Part shown: positions 31,795-42,880 of the stretch, piece after piece
Layout: each line of letters begins with the position of its first letter
Position numbering within the stretch: the stretch's first letter is position 1
Assembly: GCF_001500315.1 (NCBI RefSeq)
Contig: NZ_LLER01000009.1
Span: 124,001 to 188,000, forward strand
Direction of reading: 5' to 3'
Length of the DNA stretch: 64,000 nt
From: Staphylococcus auricularis
GTDB taxonomy: Bacteria > Bacillota > Bacilli > Staphylococcales > Staphylococcaceae
Translations under genes and position numbers: made by a program
The notes under the pieces: generated by a model
The model's database searches: none
Seen by the model: the letters and a program-made list of their open reading frames with translations, nothing else
What the model was told of the DNA's origin: nothing

Positions 31795-32101
31795 CATATT
31801 TTGAGTGTTATAATACATAAATCTGTTTATTATGAACAGATATAGTTGATATGATGGCTAAATAAAAATAGAATAGTATATGTGACTTTTAAAACTACTG
31901 GTATAAAGGTGTGACAAAAGTCAGAATGTTCTAAATGGAATGAAATATAATTTCTATGTATTACACTGTCGTGTTACAATAAGTATACATTATGCAATTC
32001 AATAACTAATCTTTATTAAACAATTAATATTGTAAGATGATATAATTAGTTTGTATTGTATATTCTAAAGTTCACTAAGGACTTAAAAGGGGGATTTCTT
32101 T
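31795..32101 (+). promoter_or_regulatory. pxp operon upstream region with candidate -10
   Basis: 307 bp of AT-rich DNA without a gene. A consensus TATAAT at 32041-32046 is the best -10 candidate, with a poor -35 (TTAAAC at 32016-32021, spacing 19). The leader of ~50 nt ends in AAAAGGGGG before the TTG start of pxpB. No operator or riboswitch is recognised. Confidence 0.4.
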
Positions 32102-32836
32102 TTGGACTTTCAAGTTATTAACGAAGAAACGATTATGATTTATTTCGAAGATGAAATAGATCCCAAAACATATGACAAAGTTCAATTACTTGTAAATTAC
32201 ATACATAAGCAACAACATGAAGCCATCGTTGAGACGGTTGCTTCCTATAGAGCGGTGATGCTCATCATAGATATGACTGTGAGCACACCGCAAGCTGTAC
32301 TAGAGTCATTAGACATCTCTGAAACTCAACTTGAAAACATGGCTGAAGAGAAAGCTTCCAAACGTGTGATTCATTTACCCGTCCTTTATGGAGATGAATA
32401 CGGACCAGATATCGAAGCGGTTGCGGAACATAATCAGCTTTCTACAGACGAAGTAATCCGCTTACACACAGCGAATCAATATTTAATATATATGTTAGGC
32501 TTCATGCCTGGATTCCCGTTTTTAGGTGGCTTAGACGAACGACTTCATACACCAAGACGTTCGGAACCTAGAACTAAACTAGAAGCAGGCTCTGTCGGTA
32601 TAGCGAACAATCAAACCGGTTTATACCCTAGTGCTTCTCCAGGTGGCTGGCAGATTATAGGCCGTACACCAGTTAAAGTATTGAATATGGATCAAGATCC
32701 AATGGTTATGTATCAACCTGGTGATTACATAAAATTCTATGAAATAGACAAAGAAACTTATGATGAAATTGTTTCTGCTCAAGAGAACGGGGAACAAGTG
32801 ATGGAAAAGTGGGTGAAAGTTAGTCATGAGCATTAA
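32102..32836 (+). CDS. pxpB: 5-oxoprolinase subunit PxpB (KipI family)
   Basis: 244 residues, start TTG at 32102 after AAAGGGGG. KipI/allophanate-hydrolase subunit 1 family: landmarks LGFMPGFPFLGGLDERL, PRRSEPRTKLEAGSVGIA and GLYPSASPGGWQIIG. With PxpC and PxpA it makes the ATP-dependent 5-oxoprolinase that opens pyroglutamate to glutamate. Overlaps pxpC by 11 bp. N-terminal ~80 residues are the kinase-inhibitor-like domain in B. subtilis KipI. Confidence 0.92.
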   Translation: MDFQVINEETIMIYFEDEIDPKTYDKVQLLVNYIHKQQHEAIVETVASYRAVMLIIDMTVSTPQAVLESLDISETQLENMAEEKASKRVIHLPVLYGDEYGPDIEAVAEHNQLSTDEVIRLHTANQYLIYMLGFMPGFPFLGGLDERLHTPRRSEPRTKLEAGSVGIANNQTGLYPSASPGGWQIIGRTPVKVLNMDQDPMVMYQPGDYIKFYEIDKETYDEIVSAQENGEQVMEKWVKVSHEH

Positions 32837-33830
32837 AATTGTTAAACCTGGTTTATTTTCAACGATTCAAGATCTTGGTCGTTTTGGTTATCAAGACCAA
32901 GGGTTTTCAACTGCTGGTGCATTAGATCCATTACATTTTCAGCTTGGACAGGCTTTGATCCATAATGAAGGGCCAGCTATCGAATGCGCGATGATTGGTC
33001 CAACGATTGAATTTTTAGAACCGAATACATTTGTGATTACGGGTGCACATTTTAAAGCAACGTTAAATGATCAACCTGTTGCTAATCAAAGTGTCATCAT
33101 GGCTGACAAAGGTGATGTACTCGCGTTGAATCAAGCGGTAGAAGGTGTCAGAGCTTATATCCACTTTGGTAATCCAATAGATGTTCCATGCGTAGCTGGC
33201 AGTTATTCCACTCATACGCGAAGTGGTATAGGTGGCTTTCATGGACGCGTGCTAAAAGCAAACGACATCATTCAAATGAGTGATCATGAAGGATATCACA
33301 AATATGCTGGTTTAGGTAGTGATGTATCACTCTTGCCAGAAGACACATCTCGATTTCACATCATTGAAGGTCCGCAATTCGACGCATTCTCAGATGAAGC
33401 CAAAGCAACCATCGTTAACAATGATTTTACGGTTTCTGATCAAGCAGACCGCATGGGTTACCGTTTACAAGGTGTTAATTTAGCGCCTAAAAACAGTTCA
33501 GATATTATTTCTGAACCTGTAGCATTAGGTAGTATCCAAGTACCAAATGATGGCAATCCTATCGTTTTACTCAATGACAAACAAACGGTAGGCGGTTATA
33601 CGAAAATCGCGACGGTTTGCAAAGCAGACCTTCCATTCTTAGCACAGAAAAAGCCAGGAGATACCATCAATTTTGAATGGATATCAACGGAAGAAGCTAC
33701 AAAACGTTATAACGAAAAAATTCAAGCATTCAAACAACAATTAGATCAAATAGATTCGGCGCCGTTGTTCACTTTGTCACAGTTAAGAACGACGTCTCAA
33801 AGATTACAAAAATTGTTACGAGGAGAATAG
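32826..33830 (+). CDS. pxpC: 5-oxoprolinase subunit PxpC (KipA family)
   Basis: 334 residues; begins SIKIVKPGLFSTIQDLGRFGYQ, the typical KipA/AHS2 start. Other landmarks: GALDPLHF, NEGPAIECAMIGPTIEF and IISEPVALGSIQVPNDGNPIVLLNDKQTVGGY (positions ~220-252). KipA and KipI together resemble the carboxyltransferase domain of urea carboxylase. The 11-bp overlap with pxpB suggests stoichiometric coupled synthesis. 3 bp before the BCCP gene. Confidence 0.92.
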   Translation: MSIKIVKPGLFSTIQDLGRFGYQDQGFSTAGALDPLHFQLGQALIHNEGPAIECAMIGPTIEFLEPNTFVITGAHFKATLNDQPVANQSVIMADKGDVLALNQAVEGVRAYIHFGNPIDVPCVAGSYSTHTRSGIGGFHGRVLKANDIIQMSDHEGYHKYAGLGSDVSLLPEDTSRFHIIEGPQFDAFSDEAKATIVNNDFTVSDQADRMGYRLQGVNLAPKNSSDIISEPVALGSIQVPNDGNPIVLLNDKQTVGGYTKIATVCKADLPFLAQKKPGDTINFEWISTEEATKRYNEKIQAFKQQLDQIDSAPLFTLSQLRTTSQRLQKLLRGE

Positions 33831-33833
33831 ATA

Positions 33834-34286
33834 ATGAATTTTGAACAAGTAGAAAAAATAATTAAACTAGTTAAAGATAATGAAGTACAAAAGTTTAAAT
33901 ACAAAGACTATGAACATGAAATAGAATTAGATTTTACTCAAGATCAACAACAAGCACCACAGCAAGTCGAACAAACATCAGTCGTTTCTGGTAGTGAAAA
34001 TAGTGCGCATACCTCTTCAGGTGACCAAGCATCAGCGGCTTCAGATGATCTTAAAGCAATTAAAACGCAAATGGTTGGCACATTCTATCTTCAAGATGAA
34101 AAAGAATTGACTGAACCAGTCGTTAAAGTCGGAGATCAAATTAACGAAGGTGACATCGTAGGCTATATTGAAGCGATGAAAGTCATGAATGAAGTCACTA
34201 GTGATGTTTCGGGTACAGTAGAAGAAATCCTTGTGGATCATGGATCTAATGTGGAGTATGATCAGACGATTATCAAGGTAAAATAA
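33834..34286 (+). CDS. Biotin carboxyl carrier protein (AccB-like) of the pxp operon
   Basis: 150 residues. The C-terminal biotinyl domain (about 75-150) carries the biotinylation motif IEAMKVMNEV with the acceptor Lys at about residue 116; the N-terminal ~35 residues are the AccB-type docking region, joined by a Gln/Ser/Ala-rich linker. The position inside the pxp operon, rather than next to fatty-acid genes, suggests a second copy serving the 5-oxoproline system. AGGAGA ribosome binding site. Confidence 0.9.
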   Translation: MNFEQVEKIIKLVKDNEVQKFKYKDYEHEIELDFTQDQQQAPQQVEQTSVVSGSENSAHTSSGDQASAASDDLKAIKTQMVGTFYLQDEKELTEPVVKVGDQINEGDIVGYIEAMKVMNEVTSDVSGTVEEILVDHGSNVEYDQTIIKVK

Positions 34287-34315
34287 TCAACTTTTGACAA
34301 ATGGGGGCGAAAGCA

Positions 34316-35674
34316 GTGTATCGTTGTTTAATCGCAAATAGAGGAGAAATCGCAGTTCGAATTATTCGAGCCTGTAGAGAAATGAATATAGAAACAGTAG
34401 CAGTTTATGCTAAAGGTGATGAATCCAGCTTACATGTCAGTTTAGCAGATCAAGCTGTTTGTATTGGAGATGCAAATCCATTAGATAGTTACTTAAATGA
34501 AGACCGTATTATTTCAGCAGCTATGATTACTGGCGCTAATGCTATTCACCCAGGCTATGGCTTTTTATCAGAAAGCCCATCATTTGCTAAAAAAGTAGAA
34601 GAAAATGATATTTACTTTATCGGACCAACGCAACAGACAATGAAAATGATGGGAGATAAAATTACGGCTAGACAAACGGTAGATGCAGCAGGTGTACCGA
34701 TTATACCTGGTTCAACCGATGCAGTGAGCACCGTGGAAGAAGTAGAGGAAATCGCTAAAGACATTGATTTTCCTGTCGTGCTAAAAGCAGCTAGCGGAGG
34801 CGGCGGTAAAGGTATTCGTATCGTAAAAACGGCGGAAGAATTACCAAAAGCCTTAAAAGAAGCTAAAAGTGAAGGTAAAAAGTACTTTAATGATGACCGT
34901 GTATACGTAGAAGCATTTATCCCAGTAGCTAAGCACGTAGAGGTCCAAGTCTTAGGCGATGGCCAATCTGAATACATACATTTAGGAGAACGTGATTGTT
35001 CTGTCCAACGTAAAAATCAGAAACTCATCGAAGAATCACCTTGTGCTGCACTTTCAGACGAAAAACGACAAAACATGTGTGAAGACGCAGTAAAAGTTGC
35101 GAAAGCTCCAGATTATCGTAGCGCAGGAACCATCGAATTTCTCGTGACAGAAGACGCGTATTATTTCATAGAAATGAACGCACGGATTCAAGTTGAACAT
35201 ACCGTGACAGAAATGAGAGCCAACAGAGATTTATTACAGGCACAATTATATTTAATGGTGCATGGCACATTGCCATTTACACAAGAAGATATTCAGTTTG
35301 ACGGTCACGTGATTGAAGCGCGAATAAATGCTGAAAATCCACAGAAAAACTTCCAGCCGACACCAGGGCGTGTGGACGCATTACATTTACCACAAGGATT
35401 TAACGTACGTGTCGATTCACTCTTATATCAAGGTTATCGTGTCTCACCTTACTATGATTCTTTAGTTGCTAAAGTGATCGTAAAATCGACGACACGTGCT
35501 GAAGCCATTCACAAGTTGAAAATGACGTTAGATGAAATGGTCATAGATGGTTTCACAACTACAGCTGACTTCTTATATGCTGTACTTTCATATCCAGTTT
35601 ATGTGGAAAATGATGCGAAAGATGTCGATATTAAATTCTTAGATCGTTATCAAATCGCGAAGGAGGAATCATGA
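34316..35674 (+). CDS. Biotin carboxylase (AccC-like) of the pxp operon
   Basis: 452 residues from the GTG at 34316, which sits 8 nt after GGGGG and gives the family start [16 protein letters not shown]; the ATG at 34301 lies before that Shine-Dalgarno. ATP-grasp enzyme with [12 protein letters not shown] (ATP lid), [12 protein letters not shown] and the active-site [14 protein letters not shown]. It carboxylates biotin on the adjacent BCCP. No acetyl-CoA carboxyltransferase genes are nearby; the KipI/KipA homologues may take that place. Overlaps pxpA. Confidence 0.92.
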   Translation: MYRCLIANRGEIAVRIIRACREMNIETVAVYAKGDESSLHVSLADQAVCIGDANPLDSYLNEDRIISAAMITGANAIHPGYGFLSESPSFAKKVEENDIYFIGPTQQTMKMMGDKITARQTVDAAGVPIIPGSTDAVSTVEEVEEIAKDIDFPVVLKAASGGGGKGIRIVKTAEELPKALKEAKSEGKKYFNDDRVYVEAFIPVAKHVEVQVLGDGQSEYIHLGERDCSVQRKNQKLIEESPCAALSDEKRQNMCEDAVKVAKAPDYRSAGTIEFLVTEDAYYFIEMNARIQVEHTVTEMRANRDLLQAQLYLMVHGTLPFTQEDIQFDGHVIEARINAENPQKNFQPTPGRVDALHLPQGFNVRVDSLLYQGYRVSPYYDSLVAKVIVKSTTRAEAIHKLKMTLDEMVIDGFTTTADFLYAVLSYPVYVENDAKDVDIKFLDRYQIAKEES

Positions 35675-36432
35675 TGAAAGTGGATTTGAATTGTGACTTA
35701 GGTGAAGCGTTTGGTAATTATGGATTCGGTGGAGATCAACAGATTATTCCATTGATTACTTCAGCCAATGTCGCTTGTGGTTTTCATGCAGGTGATTGGA
35801 ACGTTTTAAATGAAACAGTTGAACTCGCAAAACAACATGACGTAGGCATTGGGGCTCACCCAGGCTTACCTGATCTTCAAGGTTTTGGTCGTCGTAATAT
35901 GGATATCTCAGCAGCAGAAATCTATAACATCGTGGTCTATCAATTAGGTGCGTTGCAAGGTTTTTGCAGTATTCATGACGTTAAAATGAATCACGTCAAA
36001 CCACACGGTGCGTTATATCAAATGGGCGCACGTAATAAGGATATTGCTCAAGCAATTGCGCAAGCCGTATATGATTTTGATCCATCATTGATATTTGTAG
36101 GATTATCAAATACGTTGTTAATTTCTGAAGCTAAAGCAATCGGATTAAACACAGCATCAGAAGTCTTTGCTGACCGTCGTTATGAAGAAGATGGACAACT
36201 CGTAAGCCGTAAGGAGGATGATGCTGTGATAGCAGATACAGACGAAGCCATTCAACAAGTATTAAAAATGGTGACTGAAAACAAAGTCATCAGTCGAACT
36301 GGTAAAGAAATAGATTTACAAGCAGATACCATCTGTGTTCACGGCGATGGTGCACATGCTTTAGAGTTCGTCACGCAAATTAGAAAAGCGTTATCGAAAG
36401 AAGGTATTTCGATTACACAATTAGGGGGTTAA
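35674..36432 (+). CDS. pxpA: 5-oxoprolinase subunit PxpA (LamB/YcsF family)
   Basis: 252 residues from the ATG at 35674 (7 nt after AGGAGG; the ATG at 35671 is too near). LamB/YcsF barrel with [45 protein letters not shown] and [10 protein letters not shown], which bear the conserved acidic and His residues. PxpA is the third subunit of prokaryotic 5-oxoprolinase. In B. subtilis ycsF (pxpA) is likewise followed by an NRAMP-like gene (ycsG). Confidence 0.93.
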   Translation: MKVDLNCDLGEAFGNYGFGGDQQIIPLITSANVACGFHAGDWNVLNETVELAKQHDVGIGAHPGLPDLQGFGRRNMDISAAEIYNIVVYQLGALQGFCSIHDVKMNHVKPHGALYQMGARNKDIAQAIAQAVYDFDPSLIFVGLSNTLLISEAKAIGLNTASEVFADRRYEEDGQLVSRKEDDAVIADTDEAIQQVLKMVTENKVISRTGKEIDLQADTICVHGDGAHALEFVTQIRKALSKEGISITQLGG

Positions 36433-36435
36433 ACT

Positions 36436-37661
36436 ATGGGAGAAAAGAAACCTCAAACAGAGGCGTTTAAAATCACAAAAAATCACAGGAGGCTATTGCT
36501 AGGATCAGTCTTTCTGATGGCGACATCGGCCATTGGTCCTGCGTTCTTAACGCAAACTGCGGTTTTTACAGCACAGTTTGCAGCTAGTTTTGCTTTCGCG
36601 ATTTTACTATCAATCTTGATAGATATTGGTGCACAGATTAATATTTGGCGTGTGCTCGTAGTTACAGGTGAACGAGGACAAGAAATTGCGAATGATGTTT
36701 TTAAAGGATTAGGAACGTTCATTTCCATCTTAATCGGTATTGGAGGCCTTGCTTTTAATATCGGTAATATTGCAGGTGCAGGACTTGGTCTAAATGCGAT
36801 CTTTGGCTTAGATGTCAAATGGGGCGCAGCGATTACAGCTGTCTTAGCAATCCTCATCTTCGTGAGTAAGAGCGGCCAAAAAATCATGGACGTTGTCACA
36901 ATGTTTTTAGGTGTGCTCATGATTATTATCGTAGCGTTTGTTATGTTTAAAGCAAGCCACCTTATGGTGAAGCACTGACACATATGGTGTTACCTGAACA
37001 ACCATTTGCACTTGTTTTACCTATTATCACATTAGTTGGTGGGACTGTAGGTGGCTATATCACTTTTGCTGGTGCCCACAGAATTTTAGATTCGGGCATT
37101 AAAGGTCAAGATTTTCTACCTTTTGTTAATAAAGCAGCGATTACTGGTATTTTAACAACGGGCGTTCTACGTGCATTGTTATTCTTAGCTGTCTTAGGTG
37201 TTGTCGTAACAGGCGTAACGCTTAGTTCGGAAAATCCACCTGCATCAGTCTTTGAACATGTGCTTGGCCCAATAGGTAAAAATATTTTCGGTATCGTTTT
37301 ATTTGCAGCAGCGATGTCTTCAGTGATTGGTTCTGCTTATACGAGTGCGACATTCATTAAGACAATGCATAAATCATTATTTAATAAAAATAACTTAATT
37401 GTCATTACGTTCATTGTTATTTCAACAATTATTTTCTTATCTGTAGGTAGACCGGTGACATTATTGATTATCGCAGGTGCTTTAAATGGCTTAATCTTAC
37501 CAATTACATTAGGTACGATTTTAATTGCGAGTAAACGTCGCTCAATCGTTGGTGACTATCGCCATCCAACTTGGATGCTCGTTTTCGGTATTGTAGCTGT
37601 TGTCATCACGATTTTTGCCGGTATTTTCTCATTACAAGGCTTATTAGATCTTTTTAAATAA
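36436..37661 (+). pseudogene. NRAMP-family transporter (YcsG-like), frameshifted
   Basis: Two adjacent frames, 36436-36978 (180 residues) and 36984-37661 (225 residues), together form one ~405-residue NRAMP-fold carrier of about 11 membrane segments. Adding one C in the CCAC/CTT stretch near 36957-36962 restores SHP-YGEALTHMVLPEQP across the break, so a one-base deletion is the likely cause. The canonical NRAMP metal-binding motifs (DPGN in TM1, MPHN in TM6) are absent: TM1 reads AIGPAFLTQTAVFTAQ and TM6 TFAGAHRILDSG. Operon position suggests 5-oxoproline or a related substrate rather than manganese. Sequencing error is a possible alternative. Confidence 0.85.
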
Positions 37662-37688
37662 TGATAATTAAAAGGGATAGATGTGATG

Positions 37689-37733
37689 AAGAACTTAATT
37701 TGAAACGTCATGTTTTATTTTAAGTTCTTTTTT
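37689..37733 (+). terminator. Terminator after the pxp operon
   Basis: Perfect 10-bp arms AAGAACTTAA (37689-37698) and TTAAGTTCTT (37720-37729) and a T6 tail. Loop of 21 nt. Confidence 0.8.
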
Positions 37734-37920
37734 GTGCACTGTATAATAAGTGCTTGTATCATAGGCCATTCCTTGTTCAAAGTATTGAAGACTCAAACGA
37801 AAGATGTTTGTTGATTTTCGTAAACAGGTAAAATAAGATAGAACAACGATCTGATATCGAGCTCTATTCTTAAATATGATAAAATAGCTAAAGTAAATAT
37901 ATATAGTAGAGGTGACAGGC

Positions 37921-38613
37921 ATGATAGGTATTATTGGTGCGATGGAAGAGGAAGTCGCTATATTAAAAGATGAATTACAATCATTAGAAGAAATCAATAT
38001 TGCTCATGTTAAATTTTATAAAGGTACGTTAAAAGGCAAATCTGTTGTGTTAACGCAAAGTGGTATCGGAAAAGTTAACGTAGCCATCTCAACTGCACTA
38101 CTCATCAATGAATTTAATCCTTCTATCATTATTAATACAGGATCAGCGGGTGCGTTGGATGATAAATTGAATATTGGTGATGTCGTAGTGAGTGAAACAG
38201 TGGGTTATCACGATGCAGATGCCCGTGCTTTTGGCTATGTTTTAGGACAGTTACCAGATATGCCAGCTGTCTATAATGCAGATCAACAGTTGCTTGCAAA
38301 AGCGATTGATGCGATTGAAGCACAACAACTTGTTGCACACACTGGCTTAATCGTTTCAGGTGACAGTTTTATCGGTACAAATGACCAACGTTTAACGATC
38401 AAACGTCATTTTAATCAAGCACTTGCAGTAGAAATGGAAGCGGGTGCCATCGCACAAACTTGTTACCAATTTGATGTACCATTTATTATTACGAGAGCGA
38501 TCTCTGATAAATCAAACGGTGAAGCTAATGTAACATTTGATGAATTTTTAGGTGAAGCAGCCAAATCTTCAAGTGACATGGTAAGATACTTAATCGAAAG
38601 TTTAGATGAATAA
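37921..38613 (+). CDS. mtnN: 5'-methylthioadenosine/S-adenosylhomocysteine nucleosidase
   Basis: 230 residues from the ATG at 37921 (AGAGGTG upstream); GTG at 37912 overlaps that site. PNP-fold enzyme hydrolysing MTA, SAH and 5'-deoxyadenosine. Family marks: [60 protein letters not shown], and the catalytic [13 protein letters not shown] plus [11 protein letters not shown]. First gene of a long run through yqeH and aroE. Confidence 0.95.
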   Translation: MIGIIGAMEEEVAILKDELQSLEEINIAHVKFYKGTLKGKSVVLTQSGIGKVNVAISTALLINEFNPSIIINTGSAGALDDKLNIGDVVVSETVGYHDADARAFGYVLGQLPDMPAVYNADQQLLAKAIDAIEAQQLVAHTGLIVSGDSFIGTNDQRLTIKRHFNQALAVEMEAGAIAQTCYQFDVPFIITRAISDKSNGEANVTFDEFLGEAAKSSSDMVRYLIESLDE

Positions 38614-38624
38614 GGTGACAAGAA

Positions 38625-39149
38625 ATGGGATTATTAAAAAGTAATTTTATGCCCAATCAGTACGTGCAATCGGTGTTTGAAATTGATATTCAACAATTAG
38701 CAGAGACTGGAGTTAAAGGCATTATAACGGATTTAGATAATACCTTAGTTGGTTGGGACGTGGCAGAACCGACAGAAGAGATTAAAAACTGGTTTCAATC
38801 TCTTAAAGAAGCAGATATAACGGTTACGATTGTTTCAAACAATCACGAAGAAAGAGTAGCTAGTTTTGCGCGAGCACTCAATGTGGATTATATTTTCAAA
38901 GCACGTAAACCAATGGGTAAATCATTTAAAAAAGCGGTCCATCAAATGGGGTTAAAACCTGAAGAAGTCGTCGTCATTGGTGACCAAATGTTAACAGATG
39001 TATTTGGTGGTAATCGGAACCATCTGTATACGATCATGGTCGTGCCTATTAAATCTACGGACGGTATGATGACGAAGTGTAATCGTATTATTGAAAGACG
39101 GTTGTTACATCACTTTAAAAATAGAGGATATATTAAGTGGGAGGAATAG
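38625..39149 (+). CDS. yqeG: YqeG family HAD IIIA-type phosphatase
   Basis: 174 residues. HAD nucleophile motif ITDLDNTLVGWD (about residues 34-45), motif II TIVSNN, and motif IV VVIGDQMLTDVFGGNR. YqeG-type proteins are conserved upstream of the ribosome-assembly GTPase yqeH; substrate uncertain (a phosphatidylglycerophosphate phosphatase activity is known for some relatives). 11 bp after mtnN. Confidence 0.92.
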   Translation: MGLLKSNFMPNQYVQSVFEIDIQQLAETGVKGIITDLDNTLVGWDVAEPTEEIKNWFQSLKEADITVTIVSNNHEERVASFARALNVDYIFKARKPMGKSFKKAVHQMGLKPEEVVVIGDQMLTDVFGGNRNHLYTIMVVPIKSTDGMMTKCNRIIERRLLHHFKNRGYIKWEE

Positions 39150-39152
39150 TAT

Positions 39153-40259
39153 TTGTCTGATACAGAAGTATTAAAATGTATAGGTTGTGGTGCACCTTTA
39201 CAATCAGAAGATCCAAGTGCACCGGGCTATGTACCTGAACATAATTTGTTCAAAGAAGATGTCGTTTGTCAGCGTTGTTTTCGCTTGAAAAATTACAACG
39301 AGATTCAAGATGTTGGTTTAGATAGTGATGACTTTTTAGATTTGTTAAATAGCTTAGCAGATCAAAAAGGTATCGTGGTGAATGTCGTCGATGTCTTTGA
39401 TTTCGAAGGTTCATTCATTAATGCATTAAAACGCATCGTCGGTAATAAAAAGATTATCTTAGCTGCGAATAAGATTGATTTATTACCAAAACAAATGAAT
39501 AAACGCCGCCTGAAAGAATGGTTGAAGAAAACATCTCGCAAGTATGGCCTTGTCGCAGAAGATGTCGTGTTACTCTCATCTAAAAAAGGCCAAGGTATTG
39601 AAGATTTACTCGATGCGATCAATCGCATTCGTCAAGATGAAGACATCTATATTGTCGGTACAACGAACGTTGGGAAATCTACACTCATCAATAAATTAAT
39701 CGAACGGACAATGGGCGAAAAAGATGTCATTACAACATCTCGTTTCCCAGGTACCACGTTAGACATGATAGATATCCCATTAGATGAAACACACTTTATG
39801 TTCGATACACCTGGAATTATCCAAGCGCATCAAATGACACATTATGTTACGGATAAAGAACTCAAAACAATCATGCCGAAATCAGAAATCAAACAGCGCG
39901 TCTATCAGTTGAATGAAGGACAGACATTATTTTTTGGTGGATTAGCTAGAATTGATTACGTCAGTGGAGGTAAACGTCCGTTAATTTGTTACTTCTCTAA
40001 TGAATTAAATATTCATCGTACTAAAACAGAAAAAGCGAATGATTTGTGGCGAAACCAACTTGGTTCTGTACTTGCACCGCCAAGTGATCCAGCTCAATTC
40101 GATTTAGAACAAGTGAAAGCTGTACGTCTTGAGACAGGTAAAGAGAAAAAAGATGTCATGATTGCTGGTTTAGGTTTTATTACGATAGAAGCAGGTGCGA
40201 AAGTGATTGTACGTGTACCAAAAGCAGTAGATGTCATCTTAAGAAAATCAATTATGTAA
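39153..40259 (+). CDS. yqeH: Ribosome biogenesis GTPase YqeH
   Basis: 368 residues, start TTG at 39153 behind GGAGG. N-terminal four-Cys zinc finger (CIGCG..CQRCF), then a circularly permuted GTPase: G4 AANKIDLL and G5 LLSSKKG come before G1 VGTTNVGKSTLIN and G3 FDTPG. Needed for 30S maturation in B. subtilis. C-terminal RNA-binding-like domain. Part of the yqeG-yqeH-aroE-yhbY-nadD-yqeK-rsfS-yqeM operon. Confidence 0.96.
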   Translation: MSDTEVLKCIGCGAPLQSEDPSAPGYVPEHNLFKEDVVCQRCFRLKNYNEIQDVGLDSDDFLDLLNSLADQKGIVVNVVDVFDFEGSFINALKRIVGNKKIILAANKIDLLPKQMNKRRLKEWLKKTSRKYGLVAEDVVLLSSKKGQGIEDLLDAINRIRQDEDIYIVGTTNVGKSTLINKLIERTMGEKDVITTSRFPGTTLDMIDIPLDETHFMFDTPGIIQAHQMTHYVTDKELKTIMPKSEIKQRVYQLNEGQTLFFGGLARIDYVSGGKRPLICYFSNELNIHRTKTEKANDLWRNQLGSVLAPPSDPAQFDLEQVKAVRLETGKEKKDVMIAGLGFITIEAGAKVIVRVPKAVDVILRKSIM

Positions 40260-40271
40260 GGTGGTGTAAGT

Positions 40272-41069
40272 GTGAAGTTCGCTGTCATCGGACATCCAAT
40301 TAAACATTCGTTATCTCCAGTCATGCACAATGAGAATTTTAGTGTATTAGGAGAAAATCATACCTATGAAGCTTTAGATATCCCCGAACAACATTTTCAT
40401 CACATTAAAGATATTATCACTGAAAAGGAATTGGATGGGTTTAACGTCACTATTCCACACAAAGAACGTATTATACCATATTTAGATGATATTGATTCGA
40501 AAGCACGTGATATTGGTGCCGTCAATACGGTGCATATTCAAGACGGTCGTTGGATTGGATATAACACAGATGGTATTGGTTATGTTAAGGGTCTAAATTC
40601 AGTCTATCCTAACTTGAACGAGGCACGTATTTTAATTTTAGGAGCTGGAGGCGCAAGTAAAGGAATTGCACATGCATTAGACGAAGTAGTATCAAATCCG
40701 ATTTCAGTCGCAAATAGAACGATGCGTCGCTTTGAACACTGGTCACTTGACGTTAATCAGATGACTTTAGAAGAAGCGGAAAACGCACTTGGACAGTTTG
40801 ATATCATTATTAACACAACTCCAGCGGGAATGAATGGTGATACAGGACAAGTGATTTCACTCGATCACTTAGCACCAGAGACACTGGTCAGTGACATTGT
40901 CTACATTCCAGCGAAAACTCCGATTTTGTTAGATGCTGAACAAAAAGGGAATCCTATATATAACGGTTTAGATATGTTTGTATATCAGGGTGCAGAAAGT
41001 TATAAAATATGGACGGGTCATCAAGCAAGTATTGATATTATGAAAGAGACGGTTTTACAACATTTATAA
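40272..41069 (+). CDS. aroE: Shikimate dehydrogenase
   Basis: 265 residues, start GTG at 40272 after AAGGTGG. NADPH-dependent reduction of 3-dehydroshikimate. N-terminal substrate region [17 protein letters not shown], catalytic Lys in VTIPHKERI and Asp in NTDGIGYV; Rossmann [11 protein letters not shown] (about residues 121-131). Standard place in the yqeH operon. Confidence 0.96.
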   Translation: MKFAVIGHPIKHSLSPVMHNENFSVLGENHTYEALDIPEQHFHHIKDIITEKELDGFNVTIPHKERIIPYLDDIDSKARDIGAVNTVHIQDGRWIGYNTDGIGYVKGLNSVYPNLNEARILILGAGGASKGIAHALDEVVSNPISVANRTMRRFEHWSLDVNQMTLEEAENALGQFDIIINTTPAGMNGDTGQVISLDHLAPETLVSDIVYIPAKTPILLDAEQKGNPIYNGLDMFVYQGAESYKIWTGHQASIDIMKETVLQHL

Positions 41070-41087
41070 AGAAAAGGAGACAAACAG

Positions 41088-42524
<1,437 letters not shown>

Positions 42525-42878
42525 ATGAATTCGGGACAATTATTAGATATTGCTGTGAAAGCAACAGAAAATAAAAAAGCAGAAGATGTAATTTCTTTGG
42601 ATATGAAAGGCATCAGTGATATGACGGATTACTTCGTAGTCAGTCATGGTAATAATGAACGACAAGTTCAATCCATCGCGAGAGCAGTGAAAGATGCAGC
42701 TCACGAAGCAGGTATTGAAGTGAAACGCATGGAAGGCTATAACGAAGCACGTTGGATTTTGATTGACCTTGCTGATGTCGTTGTTCACATTTTCCATAAA
42801 GATGAACGCAGTTATTATAATCTAGAGAAATTATATCAAGATGCTCCATTAGGTTCTTACGGACAGGCTGTTTATTAA
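42525..42878 (+). CDS. rsfS: Ribosome silencing factor RsfS
   Basis: 117 residues. Binds uL14 and blocks subunit joining in stationary phase. Family landmarks: DMKGISDMTDYFVVSHGNNERQVQSIA (positions ~26-52), YNEARWILIDLADVVVHIFHKDERSYYNLEKLY (positions ~78-110). 2 bp before yqeM. Confidence 0.96.
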   Translation: MNSGQLLDIAVKATENKKAEDVISLDMKGISDMTDYFVVSHGNNERQVQSIARAVKDAAHEAGIEVKRMEGYNEARWILIDLADVVVHIFHKDERSYYNLEKLYQDAPLGSYGQAVY

Positions 42879-42880
42879 AA

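Noticed and set aside
36483-36983. 166-residue open frame on the minus strand
   Set aside because: It is antisense to the NRAMP-like gene, has no ribosome binding site, and its composition is the complement of hydrophobic codons; the plus strand encodes a recognisable membrane protein.
32102-37661. pxp operon as a horizontally acquired island
   Set aside because: Codon use and base composition look like the neighbours, no repeats, integrase or tRNA flank it, and equivalent clusters exist in other staphylococci.
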